A stretch of 64,000 nucleotides of DNA from Lachnospiraceae bacterium (GTDB lineage: Bacteria; Bacillota; Clostridia; Lachnospirales; Lachnospiraceae). The position numbers were made by a program, and so were the translations under genes. The stretch is taken from the NCBI GenBank assembly GCA_021203305.1, contig JAJQBK010000007.1, positions 28,434 through 92,433 of the forward strand, read 5' to 3'. The notes below the pieces were generated by a model that was not told the DNA's origin, did not search any database, and saw only the letters and a list, made by a program, of their open reading frames with translations. Shown here one piece after another: positions 35,507 through 43,880 of this stretch (the stretch's first letter is position 1; the number at the start of each line of letters is the position of its first letter).

Positions 35507-36219
35507 TGAAAAATAAAGACGAGCTTTCCGAAGTGGAGGAAGAGAAAATCACCGAAGCGGAGGATATGGAGGGCATAGAGTTCTGGAACATAGGGGATGT
35601 GGGATCTGAAGGGACAGAAACGGAGGATGCCGCGAAAGACCGGAGAGCGGATAACGGGGAGCAGCCGCAGCGTTCCTTTATAAACATTGCTCTGCGGGAG
35701 GTGATAAGCTTCGCCGCCAGTCTTGTGCTTGCCTGGGCGGTGGTCATGCTTATAGTGACCTACGTGGGGACACTCTGCACCGTGGACGGCATCAGCATGG
35801 AGGATACCCTGCAGGACGGAGACCGTCTGTGGGCGGATAAGCTGACCTACCGCTTCAGCGATCCCCAGCGCTTTGACATTATTATTTTTCCGCCCCAATA
35901 TGACCCGGATTCCAAGTACATCAAGCGCATCATCGGCCTGCCCGGGGAGACGGTATATATTGACGAGGAGGGCAATATTTATATAGACGGGGAAATCCTG
36001 GAGGAGGACTACGGCAAGGAAACCATTCGGGCGGAGCTGAGAAATCTGGCCAGCCAGGAGATCACGCTTGGGGAGGATGAGTATTTTGTGCTGGGGGACA
36101 ACCGCAACGAGAGCCTAGACAGCCGCTACGAGATCGTGGGAATGGTGAAGAGGAGCGATATTTTCGGCAAAGCAGTGTTCCGCCTCTGGCCGCTCTCCGG
36201 CTTCGGATTCCTGGACTGA
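35506..36219 (+). CDS. lepB: Signal peptidase I (second copy) with acidic N-terminal extension
   Basis: This 237-aa protein has about 60 acidic residues before the membrane segment (LREVISFAASLVLAWAVVML). The catalytic core is intact: DGISMEDTLQDGD with the Ser, YIKRIIGLPGETV with the Lys, and YFVLGDNRNESLDSR. It is coupled to rbgA through an ATGA-type overlap. Two type I peptidases in one cluster may divide substrates; the acidic extension is the main difference. Confidence 0.94.
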   Translation: MKNKDELSEVEEEKITEAEDMEGIEFWNIGDVGSEGTETEDAAKDRRADNGEQPQRSFINIALREVISFAASLVLAWAVVMLIVTYVGTLCTVDGISMEDTLQDGDRLWADKLTYRFSDPQRFDIIIFPPQYDPDSKYIKRIIGLPGETVYIDEEGNIYIDGEILEEDYGKETIRAELRNLASQEITLGEDEYFVLGDNRNESLDSRYEIVGMVKRSDIFGKAVFRLWPLSGFGFLD

Positions 36220-36226
36220 GGTGAAT

Positions 36227-36580
36227 ATGAATAGCAGAGAAAAAGGAACCTATTACGAGACCCTGGCCTGTGAGTATCTCACGGACCGGGGCTTTGTCGT
36301 TCTGGAGAGAAATTTTCGCTGTCCCGCGGGAGAGATCGACGTGATCGGCCGGGACGGTCCCTGGTTGGTCTTCGTGGAGGTAAAAGCCCGCAAAAGCCCG
36401 GTCTCCGGTTCCGGCGCGGAGGCGGTCACTCACGCCAAGCAGAAGAAAATCTGCCGGGCGGCGGATTATTACCGCACAAAGCACGGAATTGGGGACTTTT
36501 CTCCCATCCGCTACGACTGTGTTTCCATTGACGGAGAGCAGACGACCTGGTACAAGGCGGCCTTTGAGCATGTTTTCTGA
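36227..36580 (+). CDS. yraN: YraN family protein (UPF0102), nuclease-like fold
   Basis: This 117-aa protein has the UPF0102 pattern KGTYYETLACEYLTDRGF, ERNFRCPAGEIDVIGRDG and LVFVEVKARKS, i.e. the E-D-ExK arrangement of PD-(D/E)XK nucleases. Its biological role is unclear; relatives often lie beside rnhB. GAGG lies five bases before ATG 36227; a GTG at 36221 is an alternative start. Confidence 0.92.
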   Translation: MNSREKGTYYETLACEYLTDRGFVVLERNFRCPAGEIDVIGRDGPWLVFVEVKARKSPVSGSGAEAVTHAKQKKICRAADYYRTKHGIGDFSPIRYDCVSIDGEQTTWYKAAFEHVF

Positions 36581-36718
36581 ATTTCTGTGACTCCCGGGAA
36601 CCTGATTCTGCAAAAGCTTTGATTCATAAGATGGCGGTACCGCCAATATTTCAGGGCACCTTTTGAAATCCCCGACATACAATATATTAAAATCAACGTA
36701 AATTTATGAGAGGAATGT

Positions 36719-36898
36719 ATGCAGGATTTTCATTTTGATGAGAAATTCGATCAGTTTCCGCTGGCCATGGCCTACGTGCCCTGGCAGCACATCACCAAGG
36801 TCTATGAGAACCTGGAAAAGGCGTACCGCACAGGTACCATATTCCCTGAGCTTGACAAACCATTTACAGGAAAGAGGTGCTGCCCAAATGTCAGATAA
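36719..36898 (+). CDS. cotJA: Spore coat protein CotJA
   Basis: This 59-aa protein begins MQDFHFDEKFDQFPLAMAYV and contains YENLEKAYRTGTIFPELDKP and GKRCCPN, the conserved CotJA pattern. CotJA with CotJB and CotJC forms part of the inner spore coat. GAGAGG lies five bases upstream. It overlaps cotJB by 11 bases. The short operon supports a sporulating organism; no sigma-E promoter was identified with confidence upstream. Confidence 0.93.
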   Translation: MQDFHFDEKFDQFPLAMAYVPWQHITKVYENLEKAYRTGTIFPELDKPFTGKRCCPNVR

Positions 36899-37151
36899 CA
36901 GTAAAAAATGCGAGGCTTTCAATACCATCGGTATGGTAGACTTTCTGCTGACAGATATGCAGCTCTACCTGGATACCCATCCCCATGATAAAAACGCCAT
37001 CGACTACTATGAGTATTACGTTGGCGTCAAAAAGAACTTGGTGAAAGAATATGAGGACCAATATGGCCCCATCACAGCGCAGGGCTCCCACGGTGACAGA
37101 GTATTCACCTGGGCCGAAGAGCCGAACGCGTGGGAAGGAGTGTGCGGATAA
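36888..37151 (+). CDS. cotJB: Spore coat protein CotJB
   Basis: This 87-aa protein carries the CotJB features VDFLLTDMQLYLDTHPHDK, IDYYEYYVGVKKNLVKEYE and the C-terminal FTWAEEPNAWEG. Start ATG 36888 follows AAAGAGGTG within cotJA; it overlaps cotJC by one base. Confidence 0.93.
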   Translation: MSDNSKKCEAFNTIGMVDFLLTDMQLYLDTHPHDKNAIDYYEYYVGVKKNLVKEYEDQYGPITAQGSHGDRVFTWAEEPNAWEGVCG

Positions 37152-37753
37152 TGTTCAGTTATGAAAAAAGATTGGAATTCCCTGTCAAAATCTGCCAGCC
37201 CGATGCCAGAACCGCTCAGGCCATCATCAGCCAGTTCGGCGGCCCGGACGGCGAGCTCTCCGCCAGCATGCGGTATTTGAGCCAGCGCTTTTCCACACCC
37301 TATCGGGAGGTGGCCAACTTATTAACGGACATCGGCACCGAGGAATTGGCCCATCTGGAGATGATCGGCGCCATCGTCTATCAGCTGACCAAAGACCTGT
37401 CCGTGGAGGAGATTGAGGCCTCCGGCTTCGACAAATATTATGTGGATCACACCCTGGGCGTCTGGCCCCAGTCTGCCGGCGGTGTGCCCTTCAACGCCTG
37501 CGAGTTTCAGTGCAAGGGGGATGTGTTGACGGATCTGTACGAGGATATGGCCGCGGAACAAAAAGCGCGGTCCACTTACGACAACATTCTCCGCCTCATC
37601 GACAATCCGGACGTTATCGCCCCGATCCGCTTCCTGAGGGAGCGGGAGATCGTACACTTCCAGCGCTTCGGTGAAGCCTTGAGAATCTGCCAGGATAAGC
37701 TGAATGAAAAGAACTTTTACGCCTTCAACCCGAGCTTTGACAACTGTGAATAA
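37151..37753 (+). CDS. cotJC: Spore coat protein CotJC (manganese catalase family)
   Basis: This 200-aa protein is a ferritin-like four-helix member of the manganese catalase family. Metal-ligand-type residues are seen in SASMRYLSQRF, GTEELAHLEMIG (Glu and His) and later EREIVHFQRFGEAL. In the coat it may remove hydrogen peroxide. GGAAGGAG inside cotJB precedes ATG 37151, which overlaps the cotJB stop. Confidence 0.94.
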   Translation: MFSYEKRLEFPVKICQPDARTAQAIISQFGGPDGELSASMRYLSQRFSTPYREVANLLTDIGTEELAHLEMIGAIVYQLTKDLSVEEIEASGFDKYYVDHTLGVWPQSAGGVPFNACEFQCKGDVLTDLYEDMAAEQKARSTYDNILRLIDNPDVIAPIRFLREREIVHFQRFGEALRICQDKLNEKNFYAFNPSFDNCE

Positions 37754-37784
37754 AGCTTGAGATGAGAAAGCCCTTCCCCTGTAC

Positions 37785-37812
37785 GGTTGGATGCTCTTTG
37801 GAGCATCCAACC
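37785..37812. terminator. Perfect hairpin between cotJC and the convergent ATPase gene
   Basis: GGTTGGATGCTC (37785-37796) pairs over 12 bases with GAGCATCCAACC (37801-37812) around TTTG. It stands between two convergent genes and has no T run on the plus side, so it may be a bidirectional or processing-type end. Confidence 0.55.
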
Positions 37813-37889
37813 CATTGATTCATTTGCGAAATTCGCGCTGTCGTTTTTTACATGAAAATAAAGCCCGCCGTTTTGTCATTGATACTTGT

Positions 37890-39185
37890 TCAGATACAAA
37901 ATGCGGCGTAGAGAGGGACGGTCTTTTTTCCACTCTCAAAGCCGAAATTCTTTGCGGAGAGCTTAATGGCGTAAGCGGGCTTGTAGGTTTCCATATATAG
38001 CCTTAAGCTCTTTGCTCTGGTGTTATCAGCCGATTTCACTTCAATGGGGATCAGTTGACCATCACGCTGGATAATAAAATCAATTTCAGCCCCGCGCTCA
38101 GACTCCCAGTAGTAAGTGCTATAGCCATTCATGGATAACTGGACATGAACATAGTTTTCAACCATACCACCCTTAAAATCATTAATCTCGTCCACCATAT
38201 AGAGAATATCGTTTGCCATTAAATTTTTCTTTGCGCAAAGCAGCCCCGGATCGGATACATAGATTTTGAAAGCGTCGATATCACGGTAGTTTTCAAGCGG
38301 CTTCTTTATCTGCTCCACTTTATAAACCTGTGACACGATACCGGACAGACAAAGCCATTCAATCGCATTTTCAAACTCGGAAGCCCTGCCGCCCTTCTTA
38401 ATCAGCTTATATTGGAAACGGGTATTTTTCCTGGAAAGCTGAACGGTAATATTGTCATAGACAAGTCTGGTTTTCTTAATTTCGTTGAGATGATTGTATT
38501 TGCTCATATCATTGAGATAGCCCGCAAGGATCGTGTCCTGCGTATGACGGACAAGAATATAATCCTTTGTATCCACAAACTGTTTGACACATTCGGGCAT
38601 ACCGCCCACAACTAAATACTGACGGTAGAGCCGCATTGCCGCATCGTGCAGGGCAGAGGGAAGCGGCGTATCTGTTTCAAAGCAGAGCCTTATCCGCTCC
38701 ACCAGAGCATTTTCGCCGCAGGCTAACATAAATTCCTCCATATCCATAGGATAGAGAGTTTTCATATCAACCTTACCGACAGGAAAAGAAAACCTTGCTC
38801 TGTTTACGGCAACACCAAGCAAACTGCCGGCCACAATGATATGATAGTCAGGTGCGTCTTCACAAAAATATTTCAGGCTTGTCAAAGCCCTTTCACAAAG
38901 CTGCACTTCATCAAACACGATCAGCGTTTTTTCCCTGACAATTGTCTGCCCCGCAATATGGGATAAAATCGGTATCAGGTAATCGGGGCTGATGCTTTCC
39001 TCAAAGGTGTCATTGAGTTTGTGATTTGTCTCAAAATTGAAATATGCGACATTCTCATAATGGGTGCGTCCAAACTCCAGAATAGAATAAGTTTTACCTA
39101 CCTGTCTTGCTCCCTGCAAAATTAAGGGCTTGCGGTGTTCGCTTGCTTTCCAGCTCTCCAAAAATTCTGTGATTTTTCTATACAT
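37890..39185 (-). CDS. AAA ATPase with DUF4143 domain
   Basis: This 431-aa protein belongs to the widespread COG1373 family: N-terminal P-loop ATPase with LQGARQVGKTYSILEFG (Walker A), TLIVFDEVQLCERALTSL (Walker B) and a C-terminal DUF4143 domain ending in a nuclease-like GAEIDFIIQRDGQLIPIEVK. The last motif is an E-D-ExK arrangement. The function is unknown; these genes scatter between genomes and are thought to be mobile or defence-like. AGGAGGTGG precedes ATG 39185 and fixes the start. Base composition is clearly more AT-rich than the neighbours, which suggests transfer. Confidence 0.9.
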   Translation of the reverse strand: MYRKITEFLESWKASEHRKPLILQGARQVGKTYSILEFGRTHYENVAYFNFETNHKLNDTFEESISPDYLIPILSHIAGQTIVREKTLIVFDEVQLCERALTSLKYFCEDAPDYHIIVAGSLLGVAVNRARFSFPVGKVDMKTLYPMDMEEFMLACGENALVERIRLCFETDTPLPSALHDAAMRLYRQYLVVGGMPECVKQFVDTKDYILVRHTQDTILAGYLNDMSKYNHLNEIKKTRLVYDNITVQLSRKNTRFQYKLIKKGGRASEFENAIEWLCLSGIVSQVYKVEQIKKPLENYRDIDAFKIYVSDPGLLCAKKNLMANDILYMVDEINDFKGGMVENYVHVQLSMNGYSTYYWESERGAEIDFIIQRDGQLIPIEVKSADNTRAKSLRLYMETYKPAYAIKLSAKNFGFESGKKTVPLYAAFCI

Positions 39186-39213
39186 AATACCACCTCCTGA
39201 AGATACTGACCAT

Positions 39214-39242
39214 AGCATAGCATATATTCGTGTAAAAATCAA
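39214..39242 (-). promoter_or_regulatory. Promoter and possible operator of the DUF4143 ATPase gene
   Basis: On the minus strand TTGATT (39237-39242), a 17-base spacer and TATGCT (39214-39219) form a promoter. GTGTAAA (39230-39236) and TTTACAC just upstream (about 39257-39263) form an inverted repeat over the -35 region, a possible operator. Confidence 0.55.
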
Positions 39243-39374
39243 CGAATTTTAGTCTAAATTTACACTAAACAGCACGAATATTTTTCAGATAGAAACATTT
39301 TTTGACAGGAACACCGTTAAATATATCCTAAGCATCTGTGATTAATGCATTCCGGCCTCAAAACCAAATTATAT

Positions 39375-39402
39375 TTGACAAATCGGGAAAGCATATTATA
39401 AT
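39375..39402 (+). promoter_or_regulatory. Promoter of the ribbon-helix-helix protein gene
   Basis: A perfect TTGACA (39375-39380), a 16-base spacer and a perfect TATAAT (39397-39402). Its position rules out the longer upstream start at 39338. Confidence 0.8.
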
Positions 39403-39466
39403 GATATGTGTGTCATATAAAGATGTTATGTTTTTTATTAGTTCTGTGAAAAGTGGAAGGAGTAAG

Positions 39467-40174
39467 ATGGCTTATATTAAAACAGACGGGAAAAGCAGCG
39501 GAATTAGAAAAAGGAAAATAATGCTGAGAAAAGGCATTATGGGAACCGGCGCCGGAAAACGCGGGCCAAGCTTTGTCAGGGTATCCGTGGTGAAACCGAC
39601 CACGACTGTGTCAAAGGATGGTTTAAACCTTATTCCCGTGACGACAGGCGCTTCACGGGTTATAGTGCGGTCAAAGCGCAAAAAGAAGGGGGAAAAGGGA
39701 TACAGAGATACCATCCTTTTGCTCCATCTGCCTGAGCAGGTCAAAAAAGATTTTATGTTGGTCTGCCGTAAAAAGAAAATCAGCGGGTCGCTGGTGGCGC
39801 AGGTGTACGCGCAGTATGTGGTTGACAACAGAAGGCTGCCCTTTACCATTGACTTAAGGGGATATAAGACACATTACGCCCACAAGGTTTCCGGGAGATA
39901 TGATGATCCGGAGGTCGCGCAGAGGGAGGAAAAGAAGAAAATCAATTTAACGGAATCAACTCTGGTTTTTTCGTTCCCGCAAAAGCTGAAGGATGAATTC
40001 GCGTACGCGGCTGACGAGCTTTTGTGCGGCAGCACCGCGCTTCTGAGATCCCTGATGCTTTATGTGGCTTCCACCGGAGAAATCCCGGCGGAGCTTCAAA
40101 AGAAATGCAGGCCGGAGCAGTACGCCAAAAGGCCGTCTGTAGAGTTTGATCCTTCTGTCCTGGATGAACAGTAA
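39467..40174 (+). CDS. Protein with two ribbon-helix-helix-like segments, possible regulator
   Basis: This 235-aa, very basic protein contains two segments like RelB/DinJ-type ribbon-helix-helix units: TILLLHLPEQVKKDFMLVC ending in VVDNRRLPFTI (about residues 82-130), and TLVFSFPQKLKDEFAYAADE ending in STGEIPAEL (about 165-210). Such folds bind DNA as dimers; two in one chain could act as a built-in dimer. The first 80 residues are Lys/Arg-rich. It has its own strong promoter, a GGAAGGAG site and a terminator, and stands directly before the pilus genes, which suggests but does not prove that it controls them. Confidence 0.6.
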   Translation: MAYIKTDGKSSGIRKRKIMLRKGIMGTGAGKRGPSFVRVSVVKPTTTVSKDGLNLIPVTTGASRVIVRSKRKKKGEKGYRDTILLLHLPEQVKKDFMLVCRKKKISGSLVAQVYAQYVVDNRRLPFTIDLRGYKTHYAHKVSGRYDDPEVAQREEKKKINLTESTLVFSFPQKLKDEFAYAADELLCGSTALLRSLMLYVASTGEIPAELQKKCRPEQYAKRPSVEFDPSVLDEQ

Positions 40175-40178
40175 TTAA

Positions 40179-40248
40179 AAAAAAGCCCGGTCAGTTTTTA
40201 TTCCGCCGCAGATAACGCGGTGAGGATAACAGCCGCCGGGCTTTTTTT
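40179..40248 (+). terminator. Rho-independent terminator after the ribbon-helix-helix gene
   Basis: AAAAAGCCCGG (40180-40190) pairs with CCGGGCTTTTTTT (40236-40248), with an inner CCGC-GCGG stem. The T run is strong. Confidence 0.85.
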
Positions 40249-40336
40249 GCGTGTCAGAAAATCTCATGTGTTCCGCGCCTCTCTTTTTCACTGAAATAAA
40301 ATATCTTTTTAAATTCTCCTTTAATTATGTGTAAAA

Positions 40337-40364
40337 TTGCAAAGATATATTATGGGGATATAAT
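40337..40364 (+). promoter_or_regulatory. Promoter of the adhesin gene
   Basis: TTGCAA (40337-40342), a 16-base spacer and a perfect TATAAT (40359-40364) lie 58 bases before the start codon. Confidence 0.7.
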
Positions 40365-40421
40365 CTAAACGAAAAGTAAATTAAGATGAAAGGAAATCTA
40401 AAAAAGTGAAAGGAGATCAGT

Positions 40422-43400
40422 ATGAAAAAGATGGGGCTTAAGTACAGAATTTCCGGTTTTGCGCTGGCGTGGTTGCTTTGTTTTGGCGGCTGCGTATCAC
40501 CGGTCACGATCTCGGCGGCGGAGACTGAAGCACTCGGTGATATCTGCATCAGCGAGGACTCGGAAGTAATGCTTTCTGTTTCTGAGACAGAGACGGGCAG
40601 CGGAGCCGGGACTGAGCAGGAAACGGGAGGTCAGGCTGAAATCTTATCCGAAAGCACAACAGAAGAGGAAGCTGAAACCGAGACAGAGGCTGAGACAGAG
40701 ACAGAAGCTGGAACTGAGACAGAAGCAGAGACTGAGATTGAAACAGAAGCAGAGATTGAAAGAGAAGTTGAAACAGAGACAGAGGCTGAAACTGAGACAG
40801 AAGCTGGAAATGAAACAGAGGTTGAAACTGAAACAGAGACTGAAACTGAAATTGAGACGGAGGTTAAAACTGAAACGGAGACTGAAGCAGAGGTTGAAAC
40901 AGAGACAGAGACTGAAACCGAAATTGAGACAGAGGCTGAAGCAGAAACAGAGACTGAGAGAGAAGCTGAGATTGAAATGGAGGTCGAAACGGAGACAGAA
41001 GCTTTGGCGGAAACCATCGGGGAAATGCCGGAAGAAACGCTCATTCTTTCAGTGTCGGCACAGGCCATGGAGGAGATCATCATGCTTGAGGCGGACAATA
41101 ACGTTAATTACTACACAGCTGAAACCGAAAGCACAGGAGCCGAAAGCTATACCGGCATTTACGCGGCGGTGGCCGACGCGCAGTATTACGCGTGGCAGGC
41201 GGACGACCACAGGGCGGTTATTACCTTATTGGGGGATGTGGAGGCGGACTCTCTTACCTTTGACCCATCCGCGTATTTTTCCGATTATGATCTGAACGGA
41301 AATATTGAAATAACCCTGGACCTCAACGGGTATTCCCTGACCGCTGAGGGCGGAGGGACGAGCGGCGTTACAAGCGACACGTCAAGCCTGGTGCTGGTGA
41401 TGGGCGGAACGGATTTCATCCTTGAGGACAGCTCCGCGGGCGGTTCCGGTTATCTGGGCGACAATTACAGCCTGACCGCCTATGGCGGCGGCGTGTATCT
41501 GGCCTCCGGCTCCTTCACAATAAACGGAGGAACCATCGGAGGAAACACGTTCGTGTACTGTGGCGGCGGCATATATATCGCTTCCGGTACTTTTACGATG
41601 AATGGCGGGGCCGTCAGAAATAACAGTGTCTGTGAGGATACCGGCAGCAGCGGCAGCAGGGTCAGCGGCGGCGGTGTTTATCTTGCCTCGGGCACGTTTG
41701 TGATGAACGGCGGTTCCGTAAGCGATAACGTGGCATATATTGACCCGGACAGCTCCGCCGTCACCTGCGGCGGAGGGGTGTACGCGGCTGGCGGAAGCTT
41801 TGTCATGAACGGCGGCGAAATTTCAGGCAATACATCGGAGGCCGGGAACGGCGGGGGCGTCGGCCTGAATTCCTCCGCGGCCTTTACAATGAACGGCGGC
41901 GCGGTCAGCAATAATACAGCTTCTATTTATGGCGGCGGCGTATCAGTAGACACAACGGTAACGAAGACGGGAACCTTTACCATGACGGGCGAAAGCTGCG
42001 TGATCAGCGCCAACTCAGCCGCGGAAGGCGGCGGGGGCGTATATGTCAACAATGGCTGTGCTTTCATCATGGAGGACGGTGTTATTGACGGGAATACGGT
42101 GACAGCTGCGTCAGCCTCATCTGGCGGCGGAGGGGGAGTGTTTGCGACCACCAGCAAGGCCAGCAGGATAACGACATTTACCGCAAACGGAGGCCGGATC
42201 AGCAACAATACAACCGTGGGCGGCAAGGGCGGAGGCGTGTATGGCCGTTCCTATTCAACGGTAACCTTAACGAACTGCGAGATCTGCCGGAATACCGTCA
42301 CTTCTGCCGGAACCAATAACGCCGGTGCCGGAGGAGGCGTATATTACGACGGTAATTACAGCACGGCGGGGTGCAGCATCACAAACTGTACGATCACGGA
42401 CAATATGGCGGGACAGAGCGGCGGCGGACTGTGTGTCAATGCCACAGTCGCCATAACAGACTGTACGGTCAGCAGCAACACAGCTGTTCTCGGAGGAGGC
42501 ATATACGTTCGTATCAACGATCTGAACTGCGATAACCTGTCAGAAACATGGATCTGCACAGTCAGCGGCAATGAAGCGGTATCAGGGGGCGGGCTGTACG
42601 TCTGGTCGTCGTCAGGGCAGGGCACGCGCACCTTTACCATGACGGATGGAATAACGATTACGGAAAATACCGCTTCCGCGTCGGGCGGCGGCGTGTCCAT
42701 TCTGGGATACAGCGGCTCTTATGAAACCATATTCAACATGACGGGCGGAACCATTGAGAACAATACGGTCACAAATGACGCGGGAGACGCCACCGCCTGT
42801 GTGGGAGGAGGCGTGTTTATCTGGACGGACGCGCAGCTTGTCATGACGGGCGGGACGATTAAGAACAATTCCGTTGTTTCAGACGGTACGGGCACCTATG
42901 GAGGAGGCGTATTTACAGGCGGGAGCTTCACGATGTCCGGCGGAGCCATCACAGAGAATACAGTCTGTTTTTACAATGACACGGGGCTTTATGAAGGAGT
43001 TGACGGCTTTGACGGAACCTATGCCGGAGGCGGCGGAGTGTACGTAGGAGAGATGGGCAACGCCCATTCCAGAAACAAATGTCAGTTTGTCATGACTGGC
43101 GGGACAATCAGCAGCAATAAGGCGTCCTCTGAGGACAGCGGGGCGGTTTCCTCCGGAGGCGGCGTATGCATCGGAATGAGCGGCGATTCCGGGAAGGGAT
43201 CGTTTACAATGTCGGGCGGCTCCATCACCGGAAATACGGCTGATACCTTCGGCGGCGGTGTGTACGTGTACGATACCTTCACAGTCTCAGACAATCCTTA
43301 TATTCAGGGCAATACGGCGGGAGAGACCCAAAATAACGCGTACCTTCCCAGTGGAAAATATGTCACCTTGGCGGGGAATCCGTTAACGTCCGCCAGCGTC

Positions 43401-43754
43401 GGTGTAACAACGCAGGACAAGCCTGTAACCGGATCTGACGTCCGGTTTACAGCTGAAACCTCCGATGAAGAGAACACCGCGTATTATGCCGCGTGGTTTG
43501 TAGCAGAGGAAGGCGGATATTTTACCTCCGATGAGGGATATACGCAGCGGGAGGATGAGAACGGAGAAGCTTATCTGGAGCTGTTCGTGGAAGCCGCTTA
43601 CGCCCTGCCCCTTACCGGCGGCGAAGGCGCTTACGCTCTGGCGGCATCGGGATTATCCATCACGCTGGCGGGCGCGTACCTCACAATGAAAAACCGCAAA
43701 AGACAATATATGGCAGAGAAACTGTCGCAAAATAATATGCCTATCCTGTACTGA
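40422..43754 (+). CDS. Large wall-anchored beta-helix surface protein with Glu/Thr stalk
   Basis: This 1110-aa protein has an N-terminal signal peptide ending near ISAA-ETE (residue 33), a stalk of about 115 residues almost only of Glu, Thr and Ala (ETEAETETEAGTETE and so on), and then about 700 residues of right-handed beta-helix repeats such as GGGVYLASGTFTMNGGAV, NN. A sortase signal LPLTGGEG, a hydrophobic span and a KNRKR charge cluster follow. The last dozen residues (KLSQNNMPILY) lie beyond the usual tail and are encoded by an R1 repeat that also gives the stop. It is likely a tip or lateral adhesin; the ligand is unknown. Ribosome site GAAAGGAG. Confidence 0.85.
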   Translation: MKKMGLKYRISGFALAWLLCFGGCVSPVTISAAETEALGDICISEDSEVMLSVSETETGSGAGTEQETGGQAEILSESTTEEEAETETEAETETEAGTETEAETEIETEAEIEREVETETEAETETEAGNETEVETETETETEIETEVKTETETEAEVETETETETEIETEAEAETETEREAEIEMEVETETEALAETIGEMPEETLILSVSAQAMEEIIMLEADNNVNYYTAETESTGAESYTGIYAAVADAQYYAWQADDHRAVITLLGDVEADSLTFDPSAYFSDYDLNGNIEITLDLNGYSLTAEGGGTSGVTSDTSSLVLVMGGTDFILEDSSAGGSGYLGDNYSLTAYGGGVYLASGSFTINGGTIGGNTFVYCGGGIYIASGTFTMNGGAVRNNSVCEDTGSSGSRVSGGGVYLASGTFVMNGGSVSDNVAYIDPDSSAVTCGGGVYAAGGSFVMNGGEISGNTSEAGNGGGVGLNSSAAFTMNGGAVSNNTASIYGGGVSVDTTVTKTGTFTMTGESCVISANSAAEGGGGVYVNNGCAFIMEDGVIDGNTVTAASASSGGGGGVFATTSKASRITTFTANGGRISNNTTVGGKGGGVYGRSYSTVTLTNCEICRNTVTSAGTNNAGAGGGVYYDGNYSTAGCSITNCTITDNMAGQSGGGLCVNATVAITDCTVSSNTAVLGGGIYVRINDLNCDNLSETWICTVSGNEAVSGGGLYVWSSSGQGTRTFTMTDGITITENTASASGGGVSILGYSGSYETIFNMTGGTIENNTVTNDAGDATACVGGGVFIWTDAQLVMTGGTIKNNSVVSDGTGTYGGGVFTGGSFTMSGGAITENTVCFYNDTGLYEGVDGFDGTYAGGGGVYVGEMGNAHSRNKCQFVMTGGTISSNKASSEDSGAVSSGGGVCIGMSGDSGKGSFTMSGGSITGNTADTFGGGVYVYDTFTVSDNPYIQGNTAGETQNNAYLPSGKYVTLAGNPLTSASVGVTTQDKPVTGSDVRFTAETSDEENTAYYAAWFVAEEGGYFTSDEGYTQREDENGEAYLELFVEAAYALPLTGGEGAYALAASGLSITLAGAYLTMKNRKRQYMAEKLSQNNMPILY
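40665..41005 (+). repeat. Degenerate hexanucleotide array coding for the Glu/Thr stalk
   Basis: About 55 degenerate units of the type GARACN/GAAGCN encode alternating Glu-Thr/Glu-Ala dipeptides. The reverse strand is open and Ser/Val-rich over the same span because of the repeat. Length change by slippage would keep the frame and alter stalk length. Confidence 0.8.
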
Positions 43755-43798
43755 CCGGTACGTGAATCACAGTCTCTGAAAGCCTCAACGTAGCTTAG
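43718..43798 (+). repeat. R1 dispersed repeat overlapping the adhesin 3' end
   Basis: AAACTGTCGCAAAATAATATG is the R1 start (identical over GTCGCAAAATAATATGC to 21566-21582), and GTGAATCACAG, AAAGCCTC and CGTAGCTTAG follow as in the other copies. The adhesin stop TGA (43752-43754) is inside this copy. Confidence 0.7.
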
Positions 43799-43880
43799 CC
43801 ACCACCGGGGCGGCTCATCCGTCCCGACCAAATAGACACCTGTAAACAAAGCTTCTTCAACAGTTCCAAAGGAGGGAAAA

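Noticed and set aside
39338..39466. N-terminal extension of the ribbon-helix-helix protein
   Set aside because: A perfect TTGACA-16-TATAAT promoter lies inside the extension and a GGAAGGAG site precedes ATG 39467.
40631..41098. 155-aa Ser/Val-rich open frame on the minus strand
   Set aside because: It is the reverse reading of the Glu/Thr hexanucleotide array; the repeat keeps the opposite strand free of stops. No ribosome site or promoter.
42356..42700. Minus-strand frames inside the beta-helix region
   Set aside because: They arise from the GGC/GGA-rich repeats coding GGGV motifs; the forward protein has a signal peptide and sorting signal.
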